From Acidobacteriaceae bacterium (lineage in GTDB: Bacteria > Acidobacteriota > Terriglobia > Terriglobales > Acidobacteriaceae), in NCBI GenBank assembly GCA_903970395.1, contig CAJCIM010000100.1:1-55298 (forward strand): 55,298 nucleotides of DNA, given 5' to 3'. Shown here one piece after another: positions 16,717-25,676 of the stretch. Position numbers and translations under genes: made by a program. The notes beneath the pieces are model-generated. The model had not been told where the DNA came from, searched no databases, and was given only the letters and a program-made list of their open reading frames with translations. Position 1 is the first letter of the stretch, and every line of letters starts with the position of its first letter.

Positions 16717-17546
16717 AAAGAGTTGTCATCCTCGAGGTCCTTATACTGCTGGTCCTCTCACCAGCATCGCCTCTGGCTCTCGCATCCTTGCCGAGAGATC
16801 TCCGCGCAACATCAATGCTGGATAGCGCTCCCGTCGATGCTGCACCGCAGGAACCTGTTGTGCCACGCATCAGGTCGACGTCGGTGAACCCAAATGAGAT
16901 ACGGATCACCGGTCTGGGTGGCTCTTCGCCGCAATGGACCATCGTGGTGCTTCTGACATTTCTAAGCCTGATTCCTTCTCTTCTCATCTGCATGACGCCC
17001 TTCGCGCGCCTCCTAATCGTCTTTCACTTCCTACGTCAGGCGCTTGGCCTACAGACCACTCCATCCAATCAAACGCTCGTTGGTCTCTCGCTTGTGATGA
17101 CCTTCTTCTTGATGCAGCCCGTCGGCGATGCTATCTATCGCGACTCGATCTTGCCGCTACAGCAGGGAAAGATCACGGCGATGGACGCACTGCAGATCGG
17201 CGCTGTTCCAATGCGTCACTTCATGGGTCACTTTGTGCGCGAGAAGGATGCTGCACTCTTCCTCGAGATGGCGCATGAACCAAAGCCGAGAAACATCGAC
17301 GATCTCTCTCTCCGCGTCCTTTTTCCCGCATACATCCTCTCGGAGCTGAAGTCTGGTTTTCAAATCGGCGCGGTGCTCTTTCTTCCATTTCTGGTGGTCG
17401 ACATGGTTATCGCTTCGATTACCTCGTCCGTCGGCATGATGCAGTTGCCTCCGGTCGTCATCTCAACTCCGTTGAAGCTCCTGTTGTTCCTCATGGTTGA
17501 TGGCTGGCACCTGCTGATTGGTTCGCTGATAAGGAGTTTTAGCTGA
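16713..17546 (+). CDS. fliP: flagellar export gate protein FliP
   Basis: FliP (277 residues), the main subunit of the FliP5Q4R1 export gate. An N-terminal signal peptide (KRVVILEVLILLVLSPASPL) is followed by a periplasmic stretch and then the conserved core: SLIPSLLICMTPFARLLIVF, FLRQALGLQTTPSNQTLVGL, FLMQPV, and the C-terminal helices with FQIGAVLFLPFLVVDMVIAS and SVGMMQLPPVVISTPLKLLL. Start overlaps the upstream stop (ATGA); the end overlaps fliQ by one base. Confidence 0.97.
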   Translation: MKRVVILEVLILLVLSPASPLALASLPRDLRATSMLDSAPVDAAPQEPVVPRIRSTSVNPNEIRITGLGGSSPQWTIVVLLTFLSLIPSLLICMTPFARLLIVFHFLRQALGLQTTPSNQTLVGLSLVMTFFLMQPVGDAIYRDSILPLQQGKITAMDALQIGAVPMRHFMGHFVREKDAALFLEMAHEPKPRNIDDLSLRVLFPAYILSELKSGFQIGAVLFLPFLVVDMVIASITSSVGMMQLPPVVISTPLKLLLFLMVDGWHLLIGSLIRSFS

Positions 17547-17815
17547 TGGATGTCGATCAGGTTGTTATGATGGGTCGGCTTATGCTGCGTGAGGTTGTGA
17601 TGTTGACTGCGCCGATCCTGCTGGCGGCCATCGTCATCAGTCTTCTGCTCAACGTCGTCCAGGTGCTCACATCTCTGCAGGACCAGACCCTCTCTGCGGT
17701 TCCGCGGCTGCTCGCCGTCGGTGCAACCATCTTCCTACTAATGCCCTGGATGTGGCGGCACCTCGCTCACTACACGTTGAGTCTGCTTTCGGACTTCCAT
17801 TGGGTTCTCCAATGA
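17546..17815 (+). CDS. fliQ: flagellar export gate protein FliQ
   Basis: FliQ (89 residues) has two membrane helices (about 17-37, VVMLTAPILLAAIVISLLLN, and 52-72) linked by VVQVLTSLQDQTLSAVPRLL, the family hallmark. AAGGAG lies ten bases upstream. It shares one base with the fliP stop codon and four with fliR. Confidence 0.96.
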   Translation: MDVDQVVMMGRLMLREVVMLTAPILLAAIVISLLLNVVQVLTSLQDQTLSAVPRLLAVGATIFLLMPWMWRHLAHYTLSLLSDFHWVLQ

Positions 17816-18585
17816 TGACGATTCCAATCGTGCAAATTTTCGGGGCGCTGTTGACCATCAGTGTGCGTCTCTCGGGTCTTGTTCTATTTGCGCCCTTCTT
17901 CGGCAGCGTTGCCGTTCCTCTACGCATAAAGCCGCTACTCATTCTTGCCCTCACAGCTCTGCTCTACCCAATGCTCTCTGCGCGAATGCCATCACTCACC
18001 ATCAGTCAGTGGCCGATGGTGGTCATCAGTGAGCTCATGATTGGCACCGCTATGGGTGTCGCTACCAGTGTTGTCTTCGACGGCGTCCAGATGGCTGGCC
18101 AGATCCTCAGCGTGCAAATGGGCTACTCCCTGATAAACATCCTCGACCCGCAGACTGAGGTTGAGTCCACGGTCGTCGCCATGTTCCATCAGACCATCGC
18201 GATGCTCATCTTCCTGCGCGCCGGAGTGCATCTCTGGATACTACGAGCCGTAGCCCACAGCTTCGACTACCTTCCGGCATCCTCCGGTCACATCAGCGCA
18301 GCATTCACCGTCGCCACGATCAACGCCTGTGCCGGCGTCTTCTCAATCGGAGTGCAGATTGCCGCGCCAGTGCTCGCCGCAACCTTGCTTGCGGACATTG
18401 CTCTCGCACTCCTCGGCAAGGCCGCGCCGCATTTGCCTCTCATGCTGCTTGGCCCGGCAGTCAAGACCGTGCCGGGCCTGCTCATCCTCATGGGAGCGCT
18501 GAAGTACTGGCCGGCTCTCTTCGAGCACCTCTTTCTCAACTCCATTCACACCACTGACCAGTTGTTTCATCTGGCGCGTACGTAA
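17812..18585 (+). CDS. fliR: flagellar export gate protein FliR
   Basis: FliR (257 residues), the single-copy subunit of the export gate, with about six hydrophobic segments. Conserved points are VRLSGLVLFAPFFGSVAVPL with RIKP at the end of helix 1, GVATSVVFDGVQMAGQILSVQMGYSL, and the C-terminal ALLGKAAPHLPLMLLGPAVK. I set the start at ATG 17812, which overlaps the fliQ stop; the adjacent ATG at 17815 is equally possible, and the frame continues upstream only inside fliQ. Confidence 0.95.
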   Translation: MMTIPIVQIFGALLTISVRLSGLVLFAPFFGSVAVPLRIKPLLILALTALLYPMLSARMPSLTISQWPMVVISELMIGTAMGVATSVVFDGVQMAGQILSVQMGYSLINILDPQTEVESTVVAMFHQTIAMLIFLRAGVHLWILRAVAHSFDYLPASSGHISAAFTVATINACAGVFSIGVQIAAPVLAATLLADIALALLGKAAPHLPLMLLGPAVKTVPGLLILMGALKYWPALFEHLFLNSIHTTDQLFHLART

Positions 18586-18597
18586 TACAGAGGACCC

Positions 18598-19728
18598 ATG
18601 GCAGACGGCAACAAAACCGAGCAGGCAACCGAGCGACGTCGCAAGCAAGCGCGGGAAAAAGGTCAGGTCTTGCGCTCACGCGAGCTGCCGGGTCTTGCTG
18701 CAGGCGCGGCTGTTATCACGCTCATGATGTGGGTCGTTCCCACAGCAATTACTCGTTGGAGCGTCCTGTACCGCGGTGTGGTCGAGACCGCTGCTACCGG
18801 CGACATCGACCCCAACGGCCCCATTCTCTTCCGGTCGGCGGTTGAGGTCTTACACTGGATCGTTCCCTTCCTGCTGGCCGCATTGGTCGCGTCGCTTGCC
18901 ACGGGTCTTATGCAGGGTGGTTTCAACGTCGCGCCCCAGGCGCTCGTCCTGCGCTTCGAGCGATTCAACCCCGCTAGCCGGTTGGGGCAGATATTCTCAC
19001 CGCTTGGTCTCTCCAGTTTGATGAAGTCAATGTTGCCCTTTGCCGCGATCACATGGATCGTAGTGAGCATCATGGAGGGTCACTGGAGCGCGATGCTGGG
19101 TGCCTCAAACCTGGGGCTTCGCGTCTTCGCGAGTTTTGTAGGCTCCATGCTATTCGAACTCACCTGGAAGGCAGGTCTGGTGCTGCTGGCATGGGCAGGA
19201 GTTGATTACGTCCTCAACTGGAAGAAGATGGAGGGCGATCTGAAGATGACAAAACAGGAGCTGCGTGAGGAGCACAAGCAGACAGATGGGAATCCTCAGA
19301 TCAAAGGCCGCATCCGGCAGATGCGCAACCGTATGCGCAAGGCACGGTCGCTGAAAGCCGCAGCGACTGCAACCGTAGTGGTCACCAACCCAACGCACTA
19401 CGCCGTTGCTCTGCGCTACGAGGCAGAGATGGATGCGCCCGTCGTCGTCGCCAAAGGCCTTGATCTGCTCGCAGAGAAGATCAAGCAGCTCGCCCGTGAC
19501 AGCGGCATCTTGCTGGTAGAAAACCGCCCTCTCGCGCAGGCACTTTATAAGACCGTCGAGGTCGGTGACTCTATCCCCGCAAAGCTCTATCAGGCAGTCG
19601 CTGAGATACTCGTGCTGGTCTATCGCGCCCAAGCTGACGTTCGCCGAAAGGACGCCGAACGCCGCTCCCGCGACGCCTCCGGCCGCACCATCACCACTCC
19701 AGGCCGCAGTACGGGAGGCTCGCGATGA
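18598..19728 (+). CDS. flhB: flagellar export switch protein FlhB
   Basis: FlhB (376 residues) switches substrate class during export. The N-terminus is the typical KTEQATERRRKQAREKGQV; four membrane segments follow between about 35 and 215; the cytoplasmic part contains the self-cleavage motif N264-P265-T266-H267 followed by YAVALRY. AGAGGA precedes the ATG. The last ~25 residues are Arg/Thr/Gly rich. It overlaps flhA by four bases. Confidence 0.97.
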   Translation: MADGNKTEQATERRRKQAREKGQVLRSRELPGLAAGAAVITLMMWVVPTAITRWSVLYRGVVETAATGDIDPNGPILFRSAVEVLHWIVPFLLAALVASLATGLMQGGFNVAPQALVLRFERFNPASRLGQIFSPLGLSSLMKSMLPFAAITWIVVSIMEGHWSAMLGASNLGLRVFASFVGSMLFELTWKAGLVLLAWAGVDYVLNWKKMEGDLKMTKQELREEHKQTDGNPQIKGRIRQMRNRMRKARSLKAAATATVVVTNPTHYAVALRYEAEMDAPVVVAKGLDLLAEKIKQLARDSGILLVENRPLAQALYKTVEVGDSIPAKLYQAVAEILVLVYRAQADVRRKDAERRSRDASGRTITTPGRSTGGSR

Positions 19729-21803
19729 TAGAGCGCATAGCGACAGTATTAAGAAAGAGCGGAGAGTGGATCGCTCCCATCTCTGCGGTAGCGCTTGTCT
19801 TCGTCATGCTTGTCCCTTTGCCTAGCTTCCTGCTGGACCTGCTGCTCACGCTCAGCATCAGCGCATCGGTGCTTGTGCTTCTCACCGCCATTCAGATTTT
19901 GCGTCCCACTCAGTTCTCCGTCTTCCCGAGTCTCCTGCTTCTGCTAACACTGATGCGGCTGGCTCTTGATCTCGCGGCGACACGTCGTATCCTGTTGCAC
20001 GGCAGCGATGGAACAGCGGCTGCTGGCAACGTCATCGAAGCCTTTGGGCAGTTCGTTGTCGGTGGCAACTACATCGTCGGCTTCGTGCTGTTCCTGGCAC
20101 TCATAGCGATCCAGTTTCTCGTCATCAGCCACGGTGCTGTACGAACCGCGGAGGTCACAGCGCGTTTCACCCTTGACGCAATGCCCGGAAAACAGATGGC
20201 CATCGATGCCGATCTTAACGCTGGACTCATCAACGAACAGCAGGCACGCGCTCGCCGCGAGCGCATCGCCCAGGAGGCAGAGTTCTGCGGAGCCATGGAC
20301 GGCGCAGCACGTTTCAGTCAGCGAGATGCCCTCGCAACAATCCTCATTATGGCTATCAATATCGTCGCCGGCTTTCTCATCGGCGTCTTCCAGCAGGGCG
20401 TACCTCTGCAGGAGGCATTGAAGACGTACACCATCCTCACCGTCGGCGATGGACTCGTATCGATTCTTCCATCGCTTCTGGTATCGGTGGCGGGAGGCAT
20501 CGTGGTCACCCGTTCAGCCTCACGAGAGTCGCTGGGCATCAACGTCGGCAAGCAGCTGTTCATGAACCCGCGGCTGCTTTGGATCGCGGGCGGAGCTCTT
20601 CTTCTGCTCGGCCTCATCCCCGGCCTACCCAAGCTACCGTTCTTCTGCGTGGCCGCTGTCCTGATGTACGCGGCCAGCAAGATGAAGCCGCAACTTGCCT
20701 CCGATGGTCTCGACGAGATCGATATTGCAGCCAAGGCAACAACTGCGGGCCAAGCACAACCTGCGGTAGATCCTATGGATGCCGCACTACGACTCGATGA
20801 GCTTATGCTCGAGGTTGGATCGAGTCTTGTGCCGCTCGTGGATGTGCAGCGAGGTGGTCAGCTTCTCTCACGTGTGAAGTCCATGCGTAAGAATCTGGCG
20901 CAGCAGCTCGGATTTCTCATCCCGTCCATTCATATAACCGACAACCTCTCGCTGCGAGATCGCGAGTACGTCGTCTACATGCGTGGGGTTGAGATCGCCC
21001 GTTGGGAGTTGCGCAATGACTGCTTGCTAGCCATCAGTTCCAAGCTGGACGCACCAGTGCTCCCCGGGCAGATCACCCGCGAGCCTGCCTTCGGCGCACC
21101 AGCCATCTGGATTGCGCCACACTCGCAAGGACAAGCGATCGCCGCCGGATACGCAGTGGTCGATCCTACCTCGGTGCTCGCAGCACATTTGACGGAGGTC
21201 ATTCGCAGAAACGCACATGAGATTCTCTCCCGAGGAGAGACCAGGCGTCTGATCGATCGTCTCGGCGAATCCTATCCAAAGCTTGCAGACGATCTCATCC
21301 CTAAACAGCTCTCGCTAGGAGAGGTGCAGAGAGTGTTGCAGCAACTCCTCCGCGAGCAGGTCTCGATTCGTGACCTCGGAACAATCCTCGAAGCTCTGCT
21401 TGAGACAAGCTCATTCAACAAAAACTCTGTTGCTCTCGTGGAAGCCGCACGTCATGCGCTCGGCAGGGCCTTGGTGCAGCCACTTCTAGACAGTCGAGGT
21501 GAACTGAAGGTCGTTACACTCGACCCGGCGATTGAAGAGGAGTGCCTGCGCGGTTCAAACCTTCAGCCGTCGCAGGCGATCTCACCCCAGCTTCACTCTG
21601 CATTGGCACGCAGAGTGCTAGATAGCTTGCGTGGATTGTTCGGCAAGGATGTCGACAGCGCCCCGCCAGTCCTGCTTTGCGGATCGCCGGGCCGCTATTT
21701 CCTCCGCAGGATGTTGGAGCCGTTTATCCCGAAGATCGTCGTGATCTCTCCCGGAGAGATCCCTGCGATGACACCTGTGGAATCGGTGGGAGTGCTTCGC
21801 TGA
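19725..21803 (+). CDS. flhA: flagellar export gate protein FlhA
   Basis: FlhA (692 residues) forms the nonameric cytoplasmic ring of the export gate. The membrane half (about 1-330) has the family stretch LRPTQFSVFPSLLLLLTLMR and FTLDAMPGKQMAIDADLNAG, the FHIPEP-type signature region; the C-terminal cytoplasmic domain includes VDPTSVLAAHLTEVIRRNAHE and the chaperone-docking region. Start overlaps flhB by ATGA. No flhF or flhG follows, which many flagellar loci place here; fliA comes next after 47 bases. Confidence 0.97.
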   Translation: MIERIATVLRKSGEWIAPISAVALVFVMLVPLPSFLLDLLLTLSISASVLVLLTAIQILRPTQFSVFPSLLLLLTLMRLALDLAATRRILLHGSDGTAAAGNVIEAFGQFVVGGNYIVGFVLFLALIAIQFLVISHGAVRTAEVTARFTLDAMPGKQMAIDADLNAGLINEQQARARRERIAQEAEFCGAMDGAARFSQRDALATILIMAINIVAGFLIGVFQQGVPLQEALKTYTILTVGDGLVSILPSLLVSVAGGIVVTRSASRESLGINVGKQLFMNPRLLWIAGGALLLLGLIPGLPKLPFFCVAAVLMYAASKMKPQLASDGLDEIDIAAKATTAGQAQPAVDPMDAALRLDELMLEVGSSLVPLVDVQRGGQLLSRVKSMRKNLAQQLGFLIPSIHITDNLSLRDREYVVYMRGVEIARWELRNDCLLAISSKLDAPVLPGQITREPAFGAPAIWIAPHSQGQAIAAGYAVVDPTSVLAAHLTEVIRRNAHEILSRGETRRLIDRLGESYPKLADDLIPKQLSLGEVQRVLQQLLREQVSIRDLGTILEALLETSSFNKNSVALVEAARHALGRALVQPLLDSRGELKVVTLDPAIEEECLRGSNLQPSQAISPQLHSALARRVLDSLRGLFGKDVDSAPPVLLCGSPGRYFLRRMLEPFIPKIVVISPGEIPAMTPVESVGVLR

Positions 21804-21850
21804 CAGCGGCTTGAAGTAAATGCGTTAAGCGCGATGAAAGGAGTGAGCAG

Positions 21851-22660
21851 ATGACCGAGTTGGAGAGAGCCTATAAGACGCGCGGCGATGAACTCGATGA
21901 GAGAAATGCACTCATCCTGCAGGAGCTTCCGCAGGTCTACTACGTAGCGGCACGTATCCGCGAACGGCTCCCACAGCATGTCGAGCTGGAAGATCTTGTC
22001 AACGCTGGTGTACTCGGGCTGATCGAAGCCTGTGCGAAGTACGACGGCTCCCGCAACGCCGGTTTCAGCACATTCGCAAAGTTCCGCATCCGTGGCGCCA
22101 TCCTCGACAGTCTGCGTAGCCTCGACTGGGGCTCGCGTACTCTGCGGCGGCGGGGTCGGGCGATCAGCGCTTCGGCATCGAAGTTGACCGGCACATTGGG
22201 CAGGCTGCCACTTCAAGAAGAGATTGCCGCCGATCTCAATGTAACGCTCGAGGACTTTCATCAAACTCTCACGGAGATCGACGGCCTGAGTCTTGTCAGT
22301 CAAAAAGCCCAGAGCCCGGACGACGCGTCGGAATCGTTTGACCTGATCGAGTCCGCCGAGAGCCGCGGCGACGACAACCCCTTCGACCTCTGTCTTGAGT
22401 CAGAGATGCGTGAGCATCTCGTCGAGGCATTGCGCAGCTTATCCGAGCGTGAGCAGATGATTCTCGCTCTCTACTATCAGGAGGAACTCACGATGCGGGA
22501 GATCGCTGAAGTGCTTGACGTCGGTACTTCCCGCGTCTCGCAGATTCTCTCCGCCACTTTGGTAAAGCTACGTGCGGGATTACAACATCTGCGGCACGCA
22601 TCTTCTGGTGTGGCCCCAAATAGTAGAGCCGAGCCTATCTACGTGAGGTCGCATCCGTGA
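21851..22660 (+). CDS. fliA: flagellar sigma factor σ28 (FliA)
   Basis: FliA/WhiG-type sigma factor (269 residues) that directs transcription of filament genes. Region 2 is clear (VELEDLVNAGVLGLIEACAKYD, FSTFAKFRIRGAILDSLRSLDW), region 3 follows, and region 4 ends with LYYQEELTMREIAEVLDVGTSRVSQI. AAAGGAG precedes the ATG by eight bases. Its partner anti-sigma factor FlgM is encoded at 29367, and σ28-like promoters occur before flgM and fliC. It overlaps fliM by GTGA. Confidence 0.96.
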   Translation: MTELERAYKTRGDELDERNALILQELPQVYYVAARIRERLPQHVELEDLVNAGVLGLIEACAKYDGSRNAGFSTFAKFRIRGAILDSLRSLDWGSRTLRRRGRAISASASKLTGTLGRLPLQEEIAADLNVTLEDFHQTLTEIDGLSLVSQKAQSPDDASESFDLIESAESRGDDNPFDLCLESEMREHLVEALRSLSEREQMILALYYQEELTMREIAEVLDVGTSRVSQILSATLVKLRAGLQHLRHASSGVAPNSRAEPIYVRSHP

Positions 22661-23607
22661 GCACGAACGATCCTATCGTTGAATCGCCATCCACAAGGCG
22701 CGCTCCACGTCATGCGTCCGATCCTGTGGTCCACCCATGTAACTTTCGTTACGCAGGTCGTCTGTCCAACGAAAATACACGCGCACTCTCTTCTCTCTTC
22801 GAAAAGTTTGCAGTCAACGCGTCGAACGCCCTCGAAGCCTATCTTGGAGCCGCATTGCGACTCAAGCTTACATCTATAGAACAGTCCACAATTCGGGGCT
22901 ATCTCGAAGCCATTCCCCTCGATAGTTACCTGGTGCCCTGCACGCTCAGCGTCATGCAGACCAGCCTCCTTACGCAGATGGACTTGCCACTGGCGCTGCC
23001 GATCATCGATCTGCTTCTAGGCGGGGTGGGCACTCCTTTGCCGAGTCTGCGCGAACTCACCGACATTGACGAAGAGATCCTGGAGAGTGTGTCCGCGCTC
23101 TTTCTCCGCGAGATTGAATCTCTGTGGTCTGCCCTCAGTCTCACCTACCGGCTCAGAAGCTGCATCCGTCCAGCATCTGTACCGGTCCTCTTTGGCACGA
23201 ATGAGAAGGTTGTCATCCTGCTCTTTGAGATGGAGATTGCAGGTGTCGTGGGAGGCTTTCGTATAGTGCTGCCAACGTCCTTCGTCGGTTACCTCATCCG
23301 TCACCTGAACGCGTCGCAAGCTGCCAAGCTGTCTGGCCGTCGTGACGACCATCGTCCTACGCTTCGTCAGCGAATTCTCGAATGCCAGTTCACCCTCTCA
23401 GTCGACGTCACACAAATGCGGGTGATGGTTCGGGACCTCATCTCGCTTGAGCCAGGACAGGTCATAAAAATGCGTGCTCCTGTAAAGAACGCAGGAAGGC
23501 TCACGGTAGAGGACACCGAAGTGTTTCACGCTACACCAGTTCGCAGCGGACTTCAGAAGGCCGCCCAGGTACACTCGCAACCCTTGGATTCAGCGCCATT
23601 CAACTAA
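22657..23607 (+). CDS. fliM: flagellar motor switch protein FliM, no CheY-binding peptide
   Basis: FliM (316 residues) builds the C ring with FliG and FliN. The CheC-like middle domain spans about 28-215 (CNFRYAGRLSNENTRALSSL; LPLALPIIDLLLGGVG) and a SpoA domain spans about 230-295 (FTLSVDVTQMRVMVRDLISL, GQVIKMRAP). The usual N-terminal CheY-P-binding peptide of the LSQxEIDALL kind is missing: the first 25 residues are a Pro/Arg-rich stretch without it. The GTG start overlaps the fliA stop, and no coding extension upstream is available. Confidence 0.9.
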   Translation: MSTNDPIVESPSTRRAPRHASDPVVHPCNFRYAGRLSNENTRALSSLFEKFAVNASNALEAYLGAALRLKLTSIEQSTIRGYLEAIPLDSYLVPCTLSVMQTSLLTQMDLPLALPIIDLLLGGVGTPLPSLRELTDIDEEILESVSALFLREIESLWSALSLTYRLRSCIRPASVPVLFGTNEKVVILLFEMEIAGVVGGFRIVLPTSFVGYLIRHLNASQAAKLSGRRDDHRPTLRQRILECQFTLSVDVTQMRVMVRDLISLEPGQVIKMRAPVKNAGRLTVEDTEVFHATPVRSGLQKAAQVHSQPLDSAPFN

Positions 23608-23625
23608 TAGGGAAGGAACACCACG

Positions 23626-23940
23626 ATGCCTATGTCTTCAAGCCAGGACGCCGAAAACCTGGGAGTCATTTTGAATGTCGAACTCGAAGTCACCATGCGA
23701 TTCGGCCAGCGTCTGATGACTTTGCGTGAGGTTCTCGAACTTTCCAGTGGCGCCGTGATCGAACTCGACCGGCAGGTGGATGAGCCCGTAGAACTGCTTC
23801 TAGATGGAAAGGTGATCGCATTGGGGGAGGCCGTTGTCATCGACGGCAACTACGGTTTTCGCGTCACCGAGGTCCCCGGGGCTATTCTCTCGCAGCCCGC
23901 TGAAATGCCTGCAGACAGCGGTGAGAGGAGCGACGCATGA
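23626..23940 (+). CDS. fliN: flagellar motor switch protein FliN
   Basis: Typical FliN (104 residues): LNVELEVTMRFGQRLMTLREVLELSSGAVIELD then PVELLLDGKVIALGEAVVID and NYGFRVTEV. It completes the C ring with FliM upstream. GGAAGGA stands before the ATG. It has no N-terminal extension. A second FliN-like gene lies at 16025. It shares ATGA with the following MshEN-like gene. Confidence 0.95.
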   Translation: MPMSSSQDAENLGVILNVELEVTMRFGQRLMTLREVLELSSGAVIELDRQVDEPVELLLDGKVIALGEAVVIDGNYGFRVTEVPGAILSQPAEMPADSGERSDA

Positions 23941-24806
23941 GGCTGCTTGAACAATTCGGAGCTTCGGAATGGGTTCGCGGCTTCAGGCCCGTCAACTGCG
24001 GCAACGAAACGTGCAGCCGATGGCTGACTGAGCGTCAACTCAGTGTGCGCAGGGTTGGCGTCTCCATGGGCGCCACGTGGTGGTGTAGCTTTCGCTGCGT
24101 CCGCACCAGTCTCGAATCGCAACTCAGCAGGCTTTTTTCACCACGTCATCATCGAACACAGGCGGCTGCACGCACCTCATTTGGCTTGACACTTCTCCGC
24201 CAGGGGCTGCTCACAGACTCCCAATATAGAACTACTCTCGATGTGCAACGTAGCGCCGGTGAAGAAATTGGCGAACTTGTGGTGCGTCTGGGGTTCATGT
24301 CGGAGCAAGCAGTTACAGAGTGCCGAGCGCTGCATTGGGCGTGTCCTATTTTTCCCAGCGCTCCCAGTGCATGCGGTGAGATGATCCGTATCCCATTTCG
24401 CTTGCGTCGCGATTACTCGATGGTGCCTCTATACCATCTCGCCTCTGGCAACAAGCTATTCGTAGGCTTTCAGTACAGCGTCGAATATGCACCTCTGTTT
24501 GCCATCGAGCAGATCAGCGGTTGCAAAACCCAACCCTGCTTTATCTCGCCATCGGAGTTTCTCGCTGCCGACTGCCTCGCGGAGCAGGTGATCGCAAATG
24601 CAGAGCAGAGCTTTGAAGATCTGAACACCGTAGCCGAGATGACACAGATCATCTGCGAGATCGGCCGTGCCACGGATGCGGAACGAATCGCCATCGCACG
24701 TTGTGGAGACAGGCTCTGGTGTCGTCTGAACCAAGGTGCGAAGACCACCGATATTCTCTTCCGGGTCGCCGGATCCTCATCAATCTCTCAGTTCCGCAAA
24801 ATGTAA
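23937..24806 (+). CDS. stand-alone MshEN-like (GspE N-terminal) protein with Cys motif
   Basis: No flagellar family recognised. The 289-residue protein starts with a Cys-bearing segment (C21-x4-C26 and C50-x3-C54, possibly a metal site), then has two tandem units of MshEN/T2SSE_N type: F82-G83-x2-L-x3-G90 running to Q104, and I111-G112-E-x-V-x3-G119 running to W134. A following MVPLYHLASGNKLFVGFQYS and ISGCKTQPCFISPSEF match the rest of that fold. MshEN domains bind cyclic di-GMP, but the usual leading Arg of the RLG motif is replaced in both units. No ATPase domain follows. Translationally coupled to fliN, so a role as a motor or flagellar-gene modulator is a reasonable guess. Confidence 0.65.
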   Translation: MRLLEQFGASEWVRGFRPVNCGNETCSRWLTERQLSVRRVGVSMGATWWCSFRCVRTSLESQLSRLFSPRHHRTQAAARTSFGLTLLRQGLLTDSQYRTTLDVQRSAGEEIGELVVRLGFMSEQAVTECRALHWACPIFPSAPSACGEMIRIPFRLRRDYSMVPLYHLASGNKLFVGFQYSVEYAPLFAIEQISGCKTQPCFISPSEFLAADCLAEQVIANAEQSFEDLNTVAEMTQIICEIGRATDAERIAIARCGDRLWCRLNQGAKTTDILFRVAGSSSISQFRKM

Positions 24807-24864
24807 CACCTTGGTCGTTTTCACAATCACTCAAAATACCGCAGTTCGAGCAAGTTCGCAGGAT

Positions 24865-24880
24865 TGGCATCAAGCATGCA
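24865..24880 (+). promoter_or_regulatory. σ54 promoter for flgF-flgG-flgA-flgH-flgI-flgJ
   Basis: TGGCATC at 24865-24871, four bases, ATGCA at 24876-24880; GG and GC are ten bases apart. Initiation near 24890 leaves a 15-base leader containing the ribosome site AGGTGG (24894-24899) before flgF. Confidence 0.7.
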
Positions 24881-24904
24881 TATGGCTATCAGCGAGGTGG
24901 AACG

Positions 24905-25642
24905 ATGAACAGTGGCTTCTATGCAGCCTGCACGGGCCTGATGTCGCGCATGGACGCGCTTGATACGATCGCAAACAACCTTGCCAACTCCAGCACCAAT
25001 GGTTTTCAGGCTCGACATAACGTCTTCAACTCCATACTCGCATCCACGGATAACGCGTCCTTGTCGGCATTGAATCAGGATATGAACGACTACGGTGTTC
25101 TCAGCGGCACCGCGCTCGATCCATCACAGGGATCATTGCAGCGGACGGGGAATCCGTTGGATGTTGCGATCCAGGGACAGGGCTACTTCGCTGTCCAGCG
25201 TGATGGTGCGGAACTTTACACGCGTTCGGGCAACTTTCGTGTCTCTTCGTCGGGCCAACTCGTTACGGCGAGCGGCGACCCTGTGCTCGGAGCCAAAGGG
25301 CCGATCCAGATCGTAGGATCTCCACTCTCCATCAGCGCCGATGGCACCATCTCGGTGAACGGAGCCATCGCCGGACAGCTGAAGCTCGTGGACTTTCCGC
25401 CGTCGGTACAGCTGCAAAACGCAGGCACGACGTATCTCAGTGCCCCATCCAACACCGCAACCCCCACAGCCAACGCCGTCGTACAGCAGGGAATGCTCGA
25501 GAGCTCGAATGTGAATCCCGTTACCAGCACGGTGGAGATGATAGGCGCGCAACGCGATGTCGAGACGATGCGCCGGGTTCTGAGCATGTTTGACAGTGAC
25601 ATGAACAAGATTGCAGTGCAGGATCTGCCCCGCGTCAGCTAG
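24905..25642 (+). CDS. flgF: flagellar proximal rod protein FlgF
   Basis: FlgF (245 residues), a rod protein. N-terminal motif: GFYAACTGLMSRMDALDTIA, NNLANSSTNGFQ; central GYFAVQRDGAELYTRSGNFRVSSSG; C-terminal LESSNVNPVTSTVEMIGAQRDVETMRRVL. I place the start at ATG 24905, with AGGTGG six bases upstream, rather than at earlier in-frame ATGs that lie before the σ54 transcription start. Followed by flgG, with which it shares architecture. Confidence 0.94.
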   Translation: MNSGFYAACTGLMSRMDALDTIANNLANSSTNGFQARHNVFNSILASTDNASLSALNQDMNDYGVLSGTALDPSQGSLQRTGNPLDVAIQGQGYFAVQRDGAELYTRSGNFRVSSSGQLVTASGDPVLGAKGPIQIVGSPLSISADGTISVNGAIAGQLKLVDFPPSVQLQNAGTTYLSAPSNTATPTANAVVQQGMLESSNVNPVTSTVEMIGAQRDVETMRRVLSMFDSDMNKIAVQDLPRVS

Positions 25643-25676
25643 CGCTCTATTCCAAGGAGAAGAGAGAGGACACAAC

